Shown: positions 37,738-46,294 of the stretch, one piece after another
Layout of the letters: each line of letters starts with the position of its first letter
How positions within the stretch are numbered: the first letter of the stretch is position 1
Source of the DNA: Burkholderia sp. H160
GTDB lineage: Bacteria > Pseudomonadota > Gammaproteobacteria > Burkholderiales > Burkholderiaceae
NCBI GenBank assembly: GCA_000173575.1
Contig: ABYL01000019.1
Span: 1 to 64,000, forward strand
Direction: 5' to 3'
DNA: 64,000 nt
Program-made: the position numbers and the translations under genes
The notes under the pieces: model-generated
Database searches by the model: none
What the model was told of the DNA's origin: nothing
The model's input: only the letters and a program-made list of their open reading frames with translations

Positions 37738-39408
37738 ATGAAACCGATCACAAAATGGAAGCGTAAACAAAGCGCAGTGTATGCGGCAGTCGCACTGCTT
37801 GCCGGAATGTACTCAGCAGTCGCGGCAGCCGGTGACGATCACGGCCGCGATCACGATCACGCGTCGGTCAAGCATGTGCTGCTGATCAGCTTCGACGGTC
37901 TGCATGAGCAGGATGTCGCGCGTTGCATCGGCGCGAACACGTGCCCGAATCTCGCACTGCTCGCGAAGTCGGGCACGACTTATACGAACGCGCACACGCC
38001 GGGTCTGTCGGATTCGTTTCCGGGCCTCGCCGCGCTCGTGACCGGCGGCTCGCCGAAGTCCGCGGGCCTCTTCTACGACGTCTCCTACGACCGCACGCTG
38101 TATGCGCCGTCGGATACCAGTTGCACGGGCAAGACCGGCTGGAACGTCGTCTTCGATGAAACGGTCGGTATCGACGGCGAGAACGGCGGCAACCTCACCC
38201 ACCTCAACGGCGGCGGCGCGTTCAATCCGCAGGCGATTCCGAATGCGCTCGTCAATGGCGTCTGCACGCCCGTCTATCCGCATAACTACATCAAGACCAA
38301 CACGGTCTTCGAAGTGATCAAGGGCAACGTGAGCGGCGCGCGCACCGCGTGGGCCGATAAACATGCTTGGGGCTACGACTGGCTGAACGGACCGTCCGGT
38401 AAGGGCGTCGACGATCTGGCGCGCACCGAGATAAATTCGATCGATCCGGATACCAACACCTACTACATCGACAAGTACACGCACACGGAAAAGTTCGACA
38501 ACTACCATGTGCAATCGCTGATCTATCAAATCAACGGCAAGGATTCGACCGGTCAATACAACGTCGGCGTGCCGACCGTGTTCGGCGCCAACTTCCAGAC
38601 GCTGAGCGTCGCGCAGAAGGCCACGGTCGCGAATGGCGGTGGCTATCTGGATGCGAGCTTCACGCCGGGTCCGCAGGTCACCGGCGCAATCGCGTATATC
38701 GACCAGGCGTTGGGACGCATCGTGTCCGAACTGAAGGAGCGCGATCTTTACAAGTCGACGGCGATCATCGTCACCGCGAAGCACGGCCAGTCGCCGACCG
38801 ATCATTCGAAGCTCGTGAAGAACGGCGATACGCTGACCGCATTGCTCGAAGCGAACAACTACCTGGATTCGGCCGGTAATTTTGGGCAGAACGCGACGAC
38901 GAGCGGCAACCTCAACGACGGCACCGGGCTCGTCGGCACTGGCATGGTTCAGACCGACGACGTCGGTCTGATCTGGCTGCGCGATCAAAGCCAGGTGTCC
39001 TCGGTCGTGAAGACGCTGAAAGCGAATCTGAGCTGTAACGCGCCGGGCATTTGCGCGGACGGCCCGCAGGCGTACATTCTGTCTGGCCCGCAACTGGCCA
39101 GCCGGTTCGGCGATCCGTCCCAGGGCCGCACGCCGGACATCATCGTGCAGCCGAACCCGGGCGTCATCTATACGTCGAGCAAGTCGAAAGACGAAGAGCA
39201 TGGCGGCAATGCGCCCGACGACAGCCATCTCGGCCTCGTGGTGTATGTGCCCCATACGCATCACGCCGGGAAGGTCAACGACGAGCATGTGCTGACCACC
39301 CAGGTTGCGCCGACGATTTTGCGTCTGCTCAATCTGAAGCCTGAGCTGCTGCATTCGGTCGCGGTTGAAGGAACGCAACCGCTGCCGCAGTCCGATCGCG
39401 ACGACTGA
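37738..39408 (+). CDS. Exported nucleotide pyrophosphatase/phosphodiesterase-like enzyme (alkaline phosphatase superfamily)
   Basis: A 556-residue protein with a Sec signal (AVYAAVALLAGMYSAVAAAG) and a His/Asp-rich mature start. HVLLISFDGLHEQD supplies the first metal aspartate, and HTPGLSDSFPGLAALVTGGS contains the nucleophile position, here Ser instead of the Thr typical of NPP enzymes. IIVTAKHGQSPTDHSKL has further metal ligands. The long insert around residues 110-230 is specific to this subfamily. It probably hydrolyses phosphodiesters in the periplasm. The ATG at 37738 is the second in the open frame; the first lies in the terminator. A hairpin follows the gene. Confidence 0.85.
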   Translation: MKPITKWKRKQSAVYAAVALLAGMYSAVAAAGDDHGRDHDHASVKHVLLISFDGLHEQDVARCIGANTCPNLALLAKSGTTYTNAHTPGLSDSFPGLAALVTGGSPKSAGLFYDVSYDRTLYAPSDTSCTGKTGWNVVFDETVGIDGENGGNLTHLNGGGAFNPQAIPNALVNGVCTPVYPHNYIKTNTVFEVIKGNVSGARTAWADKHAWGYDWLNGPSGKGVDDLARTEINSIDPDTNTYYIDKYTHTEKFDNYHVQSLIYQINGKDSTGQYNVGVPTVFGANFQTLSVAQKATVANGGGYLDASFTPGPQVTGAIAYIDQALGRIVSELKERDLYKSTAIIVTAKHGQSPTDHSKLVKNGDTLTALLEANNYLDSAGNFGQNATTSGNLNDGTGLVGTGMVQTDDVGLIWLRDQSQVSSVVKTLKANLSCNAPGICADGPQAYILSGPQLASRFGDPSQGRTPDIIVQPNPGVIYTSSKSKDEEHGGNAPDDSHLGLVVYVPHTHHAGKVNDEHVLTTQVAPTILRLLNLKPELLHSVAVEGTQPLPQSDRDD

Positions 39409-39441
39409 ATGTCGATGTAGTCGACGTAATTGAGTGGTGAG

Positions 39442-39485
39442 CTGCGCCGCGATCAGTGTTGAACCGATCGCGGCGCAGTCGCTTT
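39442..39485 (+). terminator. Terminator after the phosphodiesterase gene
   Basis: CTGCGCCGCGATC and its exact reverse complement (13 bp) flank an 11-base loop, followed shortly by TTTT. It is placed 33 bases after the stop codon. Confidence 0.7.
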
Positions 39486-39593
39486 TGCGAGGTCCAAATG
39501 CGCGGCCCGCACCTGCCGGCCCGTGCGAGAATGGGAACCGCCTGATTGGCCAAACCGGTGTGCGTCGATTGCCTTGCAAGGAGCCGCGTTCCT

Positions 39594-39980
39594 ATGAACA
39601 ACATTGCTCTCGCATGCGTCGCGGTTTTAGGGTTGCTGTTATTCGGGCTCGGCTTGCTGGTGTCGATGATGCGTTTCCGGGAAGGCACCACATCGGGCTG
39701 TGCCGAAGATCCCGCTAACCTGTTGCACAAGCTGATCCGGGCACACGGCAATACCGCCGAGTATGTGCCGTTCCTTGCGGTGCTATTTCTCTTTCTGGGT
39801 GCGCGCTCGCCGTCCACGGTGACGGTATCGCTGATGGTCATCGCGACCTTGTGCCGGTATTTGCTCGTCCTGGGGCTGGTTGCCTATCCGACGATGGCGA
39901 AGCCCAATCCTTTGCGTTTCGTGGGTGGACTTGGGACTTATGCGGCGGGGATCGGCTTGTGTCTGGCGTTGCTGCGGTGA
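39594..39980 (+). CDS. MAPEG-family membrane protein
   Basis: A 128-residue protein with four hydrophobic helices. The segment LLHKLIRAHGNTAEYVPFLA (about 43-62) contains the R-x-H-x-N-x-x-E-x-x-P signature of MAPEG proteins (membrane-associated eicosanoid/glutathione metabolism), and RFVGGLGTYAAGIGL lies near the C-terminus. Bacterial members may be microsomal-type glutathione transferases, but few have been assayed. The ATG at 39594 has AAGGAG upstream; a frame extension to 39546 adds residues before the first membrane helix that are not family-like. Confidence 0.85.
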   Translation: MNNIALACVAVLGLLLFGLGLLVSMMRFREGTTSGCAEDPANLLHKLIRAHGNTAEYVPFLAVLFLFLGARSPSTVTVSLMVIATLCRYLLVLGLVAYPTMAKPNPLRFVGGLGTYAAGIGLCLALLR

Positions 39981-39985
39981 GGCAA

Positions 39986-40016
39986 GAAAAAGACCCGCAG
40001 CCTGACACCGCGGGTC
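39986..40016 (-). terminator. Terminator of the GH28 gene
   Basis: GACCCGC and GCGGGTC (minus strand reading) enclose an 11-base loop and are followed by TTTTTCTT on the minus strand. It lies 23 bases past the GH28 stop and between the convergent MAPEG and GH28 genes. Confidence 0.7.
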
Positions 40017-40038
40017 CTGCTCCTTCAAGGAACTACGC

Positions 40039-42669
40039 TTACTTCACATTCGGGAAGGCCGGCCACGACGAAGCCTGATCGCATAGCGACAGCTTCGCAT
40101 TCTGCGAGACGATCGTGCCCGCCGGATCTGTGTCACCGGTAGCGCCAGCATCGTCGCTGCCGTTGACGGTCAGGTTCAACGTGTTCGTCGGGGACGTGTA
40201 CTTGCCCGCGCCGCTCGACGTGTTCGTCATGATGCCGCCCGAGCCATGCGCGAACGACTGGCCAATCAGGCTCACATTCGCGCCCAGGTTCAGCGTGGCG
40301 TTGGCCGCCTTCGATTGCGTCGAGCCATCGGTCGAGCCTATGTTCACGACAGGCTTGCTCAGGTTCGAAATCCCCAACACGACATCCTTGTCCGCGACCA
40401 CGTTATCGAGGTTCAGCTGGATCACGCTTTGCGTATTGGCGTAAGCCGTGTCGGCATGCAGACCACGGAAGGTCAGGTTGCCGCCGCCCGCTTTGCCCGC
40501 CGCCTTGTTGGCCGGGATGTTCATCATGCGGATATTGCTGAGGTTGATGTCGTGGAAGCTCGGCACCGGATAGGTCGTCTGCCCCGTGTACGACAGCGGA
40601 TCGGCACTCGGGCTCGTGTAGTACATGTCGAACACGAGGAAGTCCTTCGCGCCACGCAGACATGCGCCGTCGTAGTAGATGTTGCTGACGTCGCCGCCGC
40701 GCGACTGACCGCTCTTGATACGCAGGCCCACGACGCCCATATCCGTCGACGAATTGGTGCCGTCGTAGATGTTGTCGAAGTAGTTGTCGTAGAAGTGAAT
40801 GTTGCGCACACCTGCGTTCGTCGGGCTGCCGATCGACAAGCCGTGACCGTTGTAGCTGTGGTTGTGCGCCACCGCGATGCCGTACGTGCGGTTCGACGAA
40901 ACGTCGCGGTTACCGTCGATGGCCCACAGCATGTTGGCCGCCGTCGTCGCGCCTTGTGCCGCCGTCGGACGTGGATCCTGCAGACCGCCCTTGAACGCGA
41001 CATTGTCGTCGGACGGGCTCAGGAAGTTGTACACGATCGCGACGTTCTTCACGTAGCCGTCGAAGTACACCTGACCCGCGGACGTCGTCTTGCTGCCCGT
41101 GCCGAGGGCCGCGTGCTCCGGACCTGCCGCAACGCTCGGGTCGACACCGTCGGTGTTCTTCACGCCGGTCGAGCTGGCGTCGATCGTCGCGCCCGTATAG
41201 AGGTGCGAGTACGAACCGCTAACGCCATCGAAACCGTCGTTGTTCATGCCGACGCTCGCCTGGTTCACCGCATCGGGCAGCAACGGCGTGATGATCTTGA
41301 TGCCCCACACGGTGAAGCCGTCCACGCCGTCGGCTTCGACGGTGAAGAACGTGCTGTTGCGCAACGTGATCTGATACAGCGACAGGTTCTTCGACTGCTG
41401 CATCCACATCATGCCGGGGTTGCCCTGGAAGCTGTACGGGCCGCCGCCGATGTCCTTGTTGCCGTGGTACGAGATATCCCACCAGCTTGCCGGCACCCAG
41501 CGTGCGCAACCGGTCGTGCTGGCGTTACAGCCGCCACTCGCGACCGTGTAACCGCTCGGCACGCTGGTGGTCTGCCGGTTCACCACATAGGCGACGGCCG
41601 GCGTGATCAGCGTCGTCTTGCCCATCGCAGTGACCACGTCGCAAGCGGTGCCTTCGGGCGCGAGCGTGCCCGCACGATACGCGGCGATCGTGTTCGTGCA
41701 GCTGAACTTCGGCGTCGTCACGCCGCTGATGTTGTTGCCCGAATACGTGAACGCCTCGGTGACGCCGGTCGCCCAGCGGATCATCGGATACTGCGGCGAC
41801 GAGCTGATCAGCGGCATGTAGCCACGCGCATCGATCGAGCCCGTGCCCATGATCGATGCGTTGACCGTATGCGTGCCGCGGATCAGCGGATAGCAGTTCT
41901 GCATGCCGCTCGTGCCCGCGATGGTCGCCGTGCCCGCGTTGACGGTGCCGGTCGGTGCCGGAAGGCCGCTCGGGTTGTTGATCGCGGCGCCGCAGGTGAT
42001 CGCGTTGGGCCGATCCTGCGCGGTCTTGTCGTAGACCACGACGTCGCGGCTCGCGAACAGCGTGACGCCATCGTCGATCCACAGCGTGACGCCCGACGGC
42101 AGAACCAGCGGACCGCTCAGGAACGCGTTGCCGGCGCCGCTGCTGTTCTTGACGAGACGCACGGCGAACTTGGTGGCCTTGTAGGTCGGGTTCGACAGCG
42201 TTTCGCTCGATGCGCCCGCGAAGTTGACGAGCGGGTTATTGGCCGCCTGCTGCGTTGCCGCTGCCTGCTGATCGGCTTGAGTGATCTTCGCGCCGACTTC
42301 CGCGTCCACGGCGGCGCCGCACGCGTCGAGCGCGGCCTGGATGCGCGCCTGGTCGGGATTGTTCAGGACCGTGGTCGCGCCGCCGTAGGCGACCGGCGTC
42401 GGGTCCGCGCTGACCGGCAGCGAGCCGTCGGCGTTCTTCACCAGGATGTTGCTTGCCTGAAGCGTCGAGCAGACCTGCGTGTCCGCCGGCAAGGACGGCG
42501 AATCCGGCAGGTTCGCGTCGCCGGCGTAACGGCCGGGCGTCCAGACCGAGGTACCTGGAGTGGTCGAACTGGTACTGGGGCCTGAAATGTTGCTGCCTTC
42601 ACCGCAACCGGCGACGGTCAGGACAAACAGGCCGAGTACCGCAAGCTCTCGGGCTGAGCGCATCTTCAT
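40039..42669 (-). CDS. GH28 polygalacturonase-like lipoprotein
   Basis: An 876-residue exported protein. The signal peptide ends in the lipobox LTVAGCGEGS, giving a membrane-anchored lipoprotein. The right-handed beta-helix carries all four GH28 motifs: KNTDGVDP, PSDDNVAFKG, SYNGHGLSIGSP and LRIKSGQSRGG, containing the catalytic aspartates (NTD, DD), the His of G-H-G and the substrate-binding R-I-K. Length is about twice that of plain polygalacturonases because of an N-terminal extension and long loops. It should cut pectic galacturonan at the cell surface. The ATG at 42669 has GAGGAG nine bases upstream. Confidence 0.88.
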   Translation of the reverse strand: MKMRSARELAVLGLFVLTVAGCGEGSNISGPSTSSTTPGTSVWTPGRYAGDANLPDSPSLPADTQVCSTLQASNILVKNADGSLPVSADPTPVAYGGATTVLNNPDQARIQAALDACGAAVDAEVGAKITQADQQAAATQQAANNPLVNFAGASSETLSNPTYKATKFAVRLVKNSSGAGNAFLSGPLVLPSGVTLWIDDGVTLFASRDVVVYDKTAQDRPNAITCGAAINNPSGLPAPTGTVNAGTATIAGTSGMQNCYPLIRGTHTVNASIMGTGSIDARGYMPLISSSPQYPMIRWATGVTEAFTYSGNNISGVTTPKFSCTNTIAAYRAGTLAPEGTACDVVTAMGKTTLITPAVAYVVNRQTTSVPSGYTVASGGCNASTTGCARWVPASWWDISYHGNKDIGGGPYSFQGNPGMMWMQQSKNLSLYQITLRNSTFFTVEADGVDGFTVWGIKIITPLLPDAVNQASVGMNNDGFDGVSGSYSHLYTGATIDASSTGVKNTDGVDPSVAAGPEHAALGTGSKTTSAGQVYFDGYVKNVAIVYNFLSPSDDNVAFKGGLQDPRPTAAQGATTAANMLWAIDGNRDVSSNRTYGIAVAHNHSYNGHGLSIGSPTNAGVRNIHFYDNYFDNIYDGTNSSTDMGVVGLRIKSGQSRGGDVSNIYYDGACLRGAKDFLVFDMYYTSPSADPLSYTGQTTYPVPSFHDINLSNIRMMNIPANKAAGKAGGGNLTFRGLHADTAYANTQSVIQLNLDNVVADKDVVLGISNLSKPVVNIGSTDGSTQSKAANATLNLGANVSLIGQSFAHGSGGIMTNTSSGAGKYTSPTNTLNLTVNGSDDAGATGDTDPAGTIVSQNAKLSLCDQASSWPAFPNVK

Positions 42670-43120
42670 AAGTAGTCTCCTCGGTAGTGAGTCCAGTGCA
42701 TTTGTTATAAGACATCGTATGAGATACAACGGGAGATCAGGACTTCCACTCGACGCGCGACGGCCGAAGCGGCGTATCGGGCTACTTATGTCGACACAAC
42801 GATCCAGGCCCGTCCGGGTCCATCAATATCGCGAGGAAATGGGGATGCTTGGTCCGGCATGGGACTGCGTCTCAGAAGTTATTTTTGGTTGCGAGCCGCC
42901 CGGCCAGCTCGCCAACAACCGGCCCCGCCCGCTCGCGAGCCGCGTTGTCGGGCAATGATGTAATTCGTCATACAACGTACGACGGATGATGCGTCAGAAA
43001 TGTGCACTCTTTCAATTACAGTAAACCCCACCCTCCCGTATCAGGGACGCAGTCGGCGAGCGAATGTTGGCGGGGTGTCGAGCAGCTATCGGCGCGCGCT
43101 GTGATCCCGCCTTCGCGAGA
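42670..43120. promoter_or_regulatory. GH28 upstream region with candidate GntR-like operator
   Basis: No gene in about 450 bases. At 42966-42984 CGTCATAC-AAC-GTACGACG is an imperfect palindrome (7 of 8 pairs) of the kind bound by GntR-type sugar-acid regulators, and at 42713-42730 catcgtatgagatacaac has a related core near the likely promoter. Direction and ligand are inferred only from proximity to the pectinase gene. Confidence 0.35.
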
Positions 43121-43540
43121 TCAGGCGGAGTCGGACTGTGGGGTGCCGCCGCCGCGAATCACCAGTTCCATAAATCCCGTCTGCGGATCAAGCTCGCGCG
43201 CGAACGAATACCCTGGAACCGACACGAGCAACAACTCGACGGTCGTGCGCACCGTGCAGCCGCGCGCCACATGCCCGCCGAACACCTGCCCGCGCGCATC
43301 CGCAATCGACATGTGCAGATGCGCCCCATCAAGGGAAACGGAGCCTGCGAGGGTCAATATCTCGAGGTCGCCACGAATTTCCGTCGGTGCTTCCGCGCCC
43401 GCAAACCTTAATGCCGCAACGTCGAGGCTGCCGATGCCCTGAACGACGAAGGCCGCTTGCAGGTTGCGCTGGCGAAGCGCGTCTTCGATGGCAACGCGAA
43501 GGTCGTCGCCGGGGGAGAGTCGGAGGGGATGGGCTTGCAT
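43121..43540 (-). CDS. PPC-domain (DUF296) protein
   Basis: A 139-residue protein starting MQAHPLRLSPGDDLRVAIED. It has AAFVVQGIGSLDVAALRFAG, then GAHLHMSIADARGQVFGGHV (the diagnostic H-L-H...G-x-V-x-G-G-H of the PPC/DUF296 fold) and the closing VELLLVSVPGYSFARELDP. In plants the fold is coupled to AT-hook DNA binding; in bacteria single-domain members form trimers of unknown role and carry a possible metal site in the H-x-H pattern. A perfect 14-bp dyad lies 73 bases upstream of the ATG. Confidence 0.85.
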   Translation of the reverse strand: MQAHPLRLSPGDDLRVAIEDALRQRNLQAAFVVQGIGSLDVAALRFAGAEAPTEIRGDLEILTLAGSVSLDGAHLHMSIADARGQVFGGHVARGCTVRTTVELLLVSVPGYSFARELDPQTGFMELVIRGGGTPQSDSA

Positions 43541-43612
43541 GCCGGGGTCGGGTGACACGCGGTAGACGCAGGGATTATGTGTGGATGAGGAAGTATCTCA
43601 TGGCGCCTGTTT

Positions 43613-43648
43613 CTGCCGAGTACATTCAGACTCAAATGTACTCGGCAG
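43613..43648. repeat. Perfect inverted repeat, 14-bp arms, 8-nt loop
   Basis: CTGCCGAGTACATT, eight bases (cagactca), then the exact reverse complement. It lies 73 bases upstream of the PPC-domain gene start, in the 5' direction of that gene. There is no U-run, so an operator or an mRNA leader hairpin is more likely than a terminator. Confidence 0.75.
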
Positions 43649-44831
43649 GAAATCTCTTCATCGCATTCCTAAGCATTGCTTGATCCACTCCCTAGTATCA
43701 GCGCACATTAAAGTCTGCGACAAATATTCCCGCTGAAGCCCATTCTACCGTCGCACGACCTGCTACCACATATCAGCAAAGTTTGATGCAATCGGTTGTC
43801 GCTGCTAAGCCGATCGTTTTTCGGAAACACAATGTCTGCGAGAGGCCCGCAGCTCAATGGTCCCAGGCCCAAAGTAAAAAAGCACACATTAAATATATGC
43901 TGCACCGCGACCAGATAGGAATCGAACATCAAGCGCGGGCGTCGCAGTGGATGGCAATTCCGCAATGTGGAGGTGGATCGAGCGGAGCGAACGGACCATC
44001 TGCAATAACTAAAGGACGAGGTAGTCGGGTCTGGATAATTCGTTTTGGACGAAGCTTGTACTCACGGCTGGCATTCGACAGCGATTGAGCGGTTGCGGGT
44101 CCCGACGCGCGCTCGTCTTGCGAAGCCGTTGACCGAATGGCTGCTTGGAATCAAAGACCTGCTCGAGAGTCTACGAGTACAGTTCGGCCAAAGCCGACGC
44201 TCGCCGAACCCGCACCGTGCTGCGGGTCCAAGCCGCTTTGCTGACCTTCGCGACCCGATGCCGATGGAAGCCAGCCATGCCACGGATGAATGAGTCTTCG
44301 CGACCCGTCTCGGCCCGTCGACGCAGCGCGACATATAGGACGGCTTCCAACGTACAAGGGACGTTCGTTGACTGGAACTGCGAGACCGGAGTTCGGCCGG
44401 AGCTGCCATCACCCCGAGCTCGGTCTACAGCAGCAATAAGCTGCATTGATGCCGACGGCGGCGCCGAGCAATCCGCCGGCTTCTAGCTGCATTAGCAAAC
44501 CCACAGTCCGGAGCCTGCGTGGACCTTCCGGTCGCTCAAAAGCAGAAGTCCCCAAGCTAGCAGGATATCAGCAAAGGTGCGAGACGCCGAACGAGCGAAG
44601 GCATTCACACTTCATTTCGGTCATTGATCCAACACTGGTTACACACGCGGCGCATCATGGAATCGCGAGTTGGTTTGACCTGGTTGCAGGACGGGATAAA
44701 GTCAGTCGCATGGAGTTCAACCGCGTGTGGAGAGGCGATTGCACGGTTTCTTCCGGCTCGACCACGATGCGCTCCAGAAACCCGTAGCCAACTTGGAGTG
44801 AGTTCGCGCCAGCAACCCGAGCCGAACACGC

Positions 44832-45071
44832 CTAGGCAGGCGGCGCGAAACGTAGAAACGTTAGCGTCTCTGGGTAGACTTCTGCGACCGACATGGCCGT
44901 GAGCGTCGCCGGAGTCGGATTGGTTACGGTATCCCCGCGCAAGTCCATCTTTCTACAAGCGGCGTGTGGCCAATACGAGGAGTGAATGCCTGCAAGGACG
45001 GCCGGCGCCCCATCGCCGGTTCGGCTAAATGGCGCCGTATCGCGGGCCGAAGTGCAAACGATCTCCGCCAC
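44832..45071 (-). CDS. Possible small protein downstream of the DUF3331-like gene
   Basis: A 79-residue frame with a GTG start three bases after the DUF3331 stop codon, reading V-A-E-I-V-C-T-S-A-R then later MDLRGDTVTNPTPATLTAMS. Close coupling to the upstream stop favours translation, but there is no family match and no separate ribosome-binding site. Treat as a weak call. Confidence 0.22.
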   Translation of the reverse strand: MAEIVCTSARDTAPFSRTGDGAPAVLAGIHSSYWPHAACRKMDLRGDTVTNPTPATLTAMSVAEVYPETLTFLRFAPPA

Positions 45072-45074
45072 ACA

Positions 45075-45491
45075 TCAGGTCAGCACAAGCTGGCCCTGTG
45101 AATATCTTGTCAGCACCGTAGCAAGGATCATGTCGTGCGCGTTCGACGGCGGTGCGGCGCCGCGGTGGAACGGTCGGAACACCACATCGCCTCGCTTGAC
45201 CGACATGCCGCTGAGCGCACAAACACCCCTGACGCGCGCATAGCCCTCGCGCCAGGTCTGATCGAGATAGCTGCCGCGCGTAGCGTCGCTCCACGACACG
45301 AGCACCGTCGTGTCGGTTTGCCACTCGATGCTTCGGATCGTGGGGACGCGGCCGTTGAACACCGCGTGCGCAACCGCCGTGCGACTGCGTCGGTTGCGGC
45401 GCCCCGAAGCCGGGCAAACCGCCGATGCAGTCTCATGCCAATGCGCGCTCAGCTGTCCGATAACCTGCGACCATGGGTCGGGTCTACACAT
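45075..45491 (-). CDS. DUF3331-like conserved protein
   Basis: A 138-residue protein. The C-terminal two thirds, STTVLVSWSDATRGSYLDQT-like, then RVRGVCALSGMSVKRGDVVF and RPFHRGAAPPSNAHDMILAT, fit the DUF3331 family restricted to Burkholderiaceae (W-x-D...C-A-L-S-G...G-D-x-V-x-R-P). Function unknown; the paired cysteine and histidine suggest a small structured domain. I chose the ATG at 45491 (MCRPDPWSQVIGQLSAHWHE) because AGGAG lies eight bases upstream; a longer frame begins at 45533. Confidence 0.7.
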   Translation of the reverse strand: MCRPDPWSQVIGQLSAHWHETASAVCPASGRRNRRSRTAVAHAVFNGRVPTIRSIEWQTDTTVLVSWSDATRGSYLDQTWREGYARVRGVCALSGMSVKRGDVVFRPFHRGAAPPSNAHDMILATVLTRYSQGQLVLT

Positions 45492-45585
45492 CTCCGGTTC
45501 TCCTGCGACTTCCAGCGGCGATCGCCTGCACAATGCATCGCCTCTGGCTTTAGAGTCTCATGGCTGCGGCGCTCACGCTGCCGGC

Positions 45586-46104
45586 TTACCGCTTTGGCGC
45601 GCTATCCGGCCGCGCGAGTGCGACCACGCTCACGATCCCCTCGCGCGCCATCTTCGCGTACGGACAGAAACGTTCCGTGTCGCGCACGAGTCTTTCCGCA
45701 ATGGCCGGCTCAACACCCGGCAAATGAGTGCGGACCTGCGCAATCAGCTTGAACAGGCCATCGACAGGGTCCCGCCCAAAATCGACCGTCACTTCCACCT
45801 TCGCATCGACGATCGCTATCTCCGCCTTGGCGGCGAGCAGGTTCAAGGCACCGTGAAAGCACGCGGCATAGGCGGCGGCAAACAACTGCTCGGGATTCGT
45901 CCCGCCGCCCGGGCCGCCGAGCGCCGCAGGCAGGCGCAGATCGATGTGGAGTTGGCCGTCGTCCGAACGGACTACGCCGGATGCCCGGCCATGACTTGCC
46001 TCGCCGCCCGTGGCAGTCACGGTCGTCGAGTACAGTGTCTGAAAATCTTGCCCGAAGTACTTGTCGAGCAGCGTGAGGGGCGGCGGGTGCAAAGGGCTCA
46101 TCAT
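45586..46104 (-). CDS. ohr: Ohr/OsmC-family organic hydroperoxide peroxidase
   Basis: A 172-residue OsmC-superfamily protein of the Ohr type: LYSTTVTATGGEASHGRASG, then GGTNPEQLFAAAYAACFHGA with the peroxidatic cysteine and ERFCPYAKMAREGIVSVVAL with the resolving cysteine. Ohr reduces organic hydroperoxides using lipoylated proteins as reductant. It is about 25 residues longer than classical Ohr at the N-terminus (LTLLDKYFGQDFQT). The start (ATG 46104 or the adjacent ATG) has only a weak ribosome-binding site. The gene lies 190 bases downstream of a LysR gene on the same strand, without an OhrR gene nearby. Confidence 0.85.
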   Translation of the reverse strand: MMSPLHPPPLTLLDKYFGQDFQTLYSTTVTATGGEASHGRASGVVRSDDGQLHIDLRLPAALGGPGGGTNPEQLFAAAYAACFHGALNLLAAKAEIAIVDAKVEVTVDFGRDPVDGLFKLIAQVRTHLPGVEPAIAERLVRDTERFCPYAKMAREGIVSVVALARPDSAPKR

Positions 46105-46294
46105 GTATGTCCGACAGCCGTCGGCTCACGCCGAGGCTCGCAACCAGTCGAACCATGCGCGTGAGTCCGCGACTCTGTGGGTATGCGCCGGACCGGCGTG
46201 GATGCGCCGTCAGCGTATGAGTGCATCGTAGGTGCGCGGCGGCCCGTCGGGAAGGCTTGCGCCGCGACGCACCGTGTTGCGTCCAAAGCACCAA

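Larger units (their letters stand above)
43541..45074. other. 1.5-kb gene-poor stretch
   Basis: I could not support a gene here. All open frames are short, overlap on both strands and lack family features. The only clear structure is the perfect 14-bp inverted repeat at 43613-43648. A minus-strand frame 44832-45071 (79 residues, GTG start directly after the DUF3331 stop) is conceivable but unproven. The composition is less GC-skewed than in neighbouring genes, which fits decayed or horizontally acquired DNA. Confidence 0.55.

Noticed and set aside
37813..39579. 588-residue minus-strand frame over the phosphodiesterase gene
   Set aside because: Shadow of the alkaline-phosphatase-superfamily enzyme; no independent features.
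40246..42585. 779-residue plus-strand frame antisense to the GH28 gene
   Set aside because: The minus strand has a lipobox and all four GH28 motifs; the plus-strand frame is an Arg/Val-rich shadow.
43783..44486. Short overlapping frames in the 1.5-kb gene-poor stretch
   Set aside because: No start with ribosome-binding site, no family resemblance, and equal openness on both strands.
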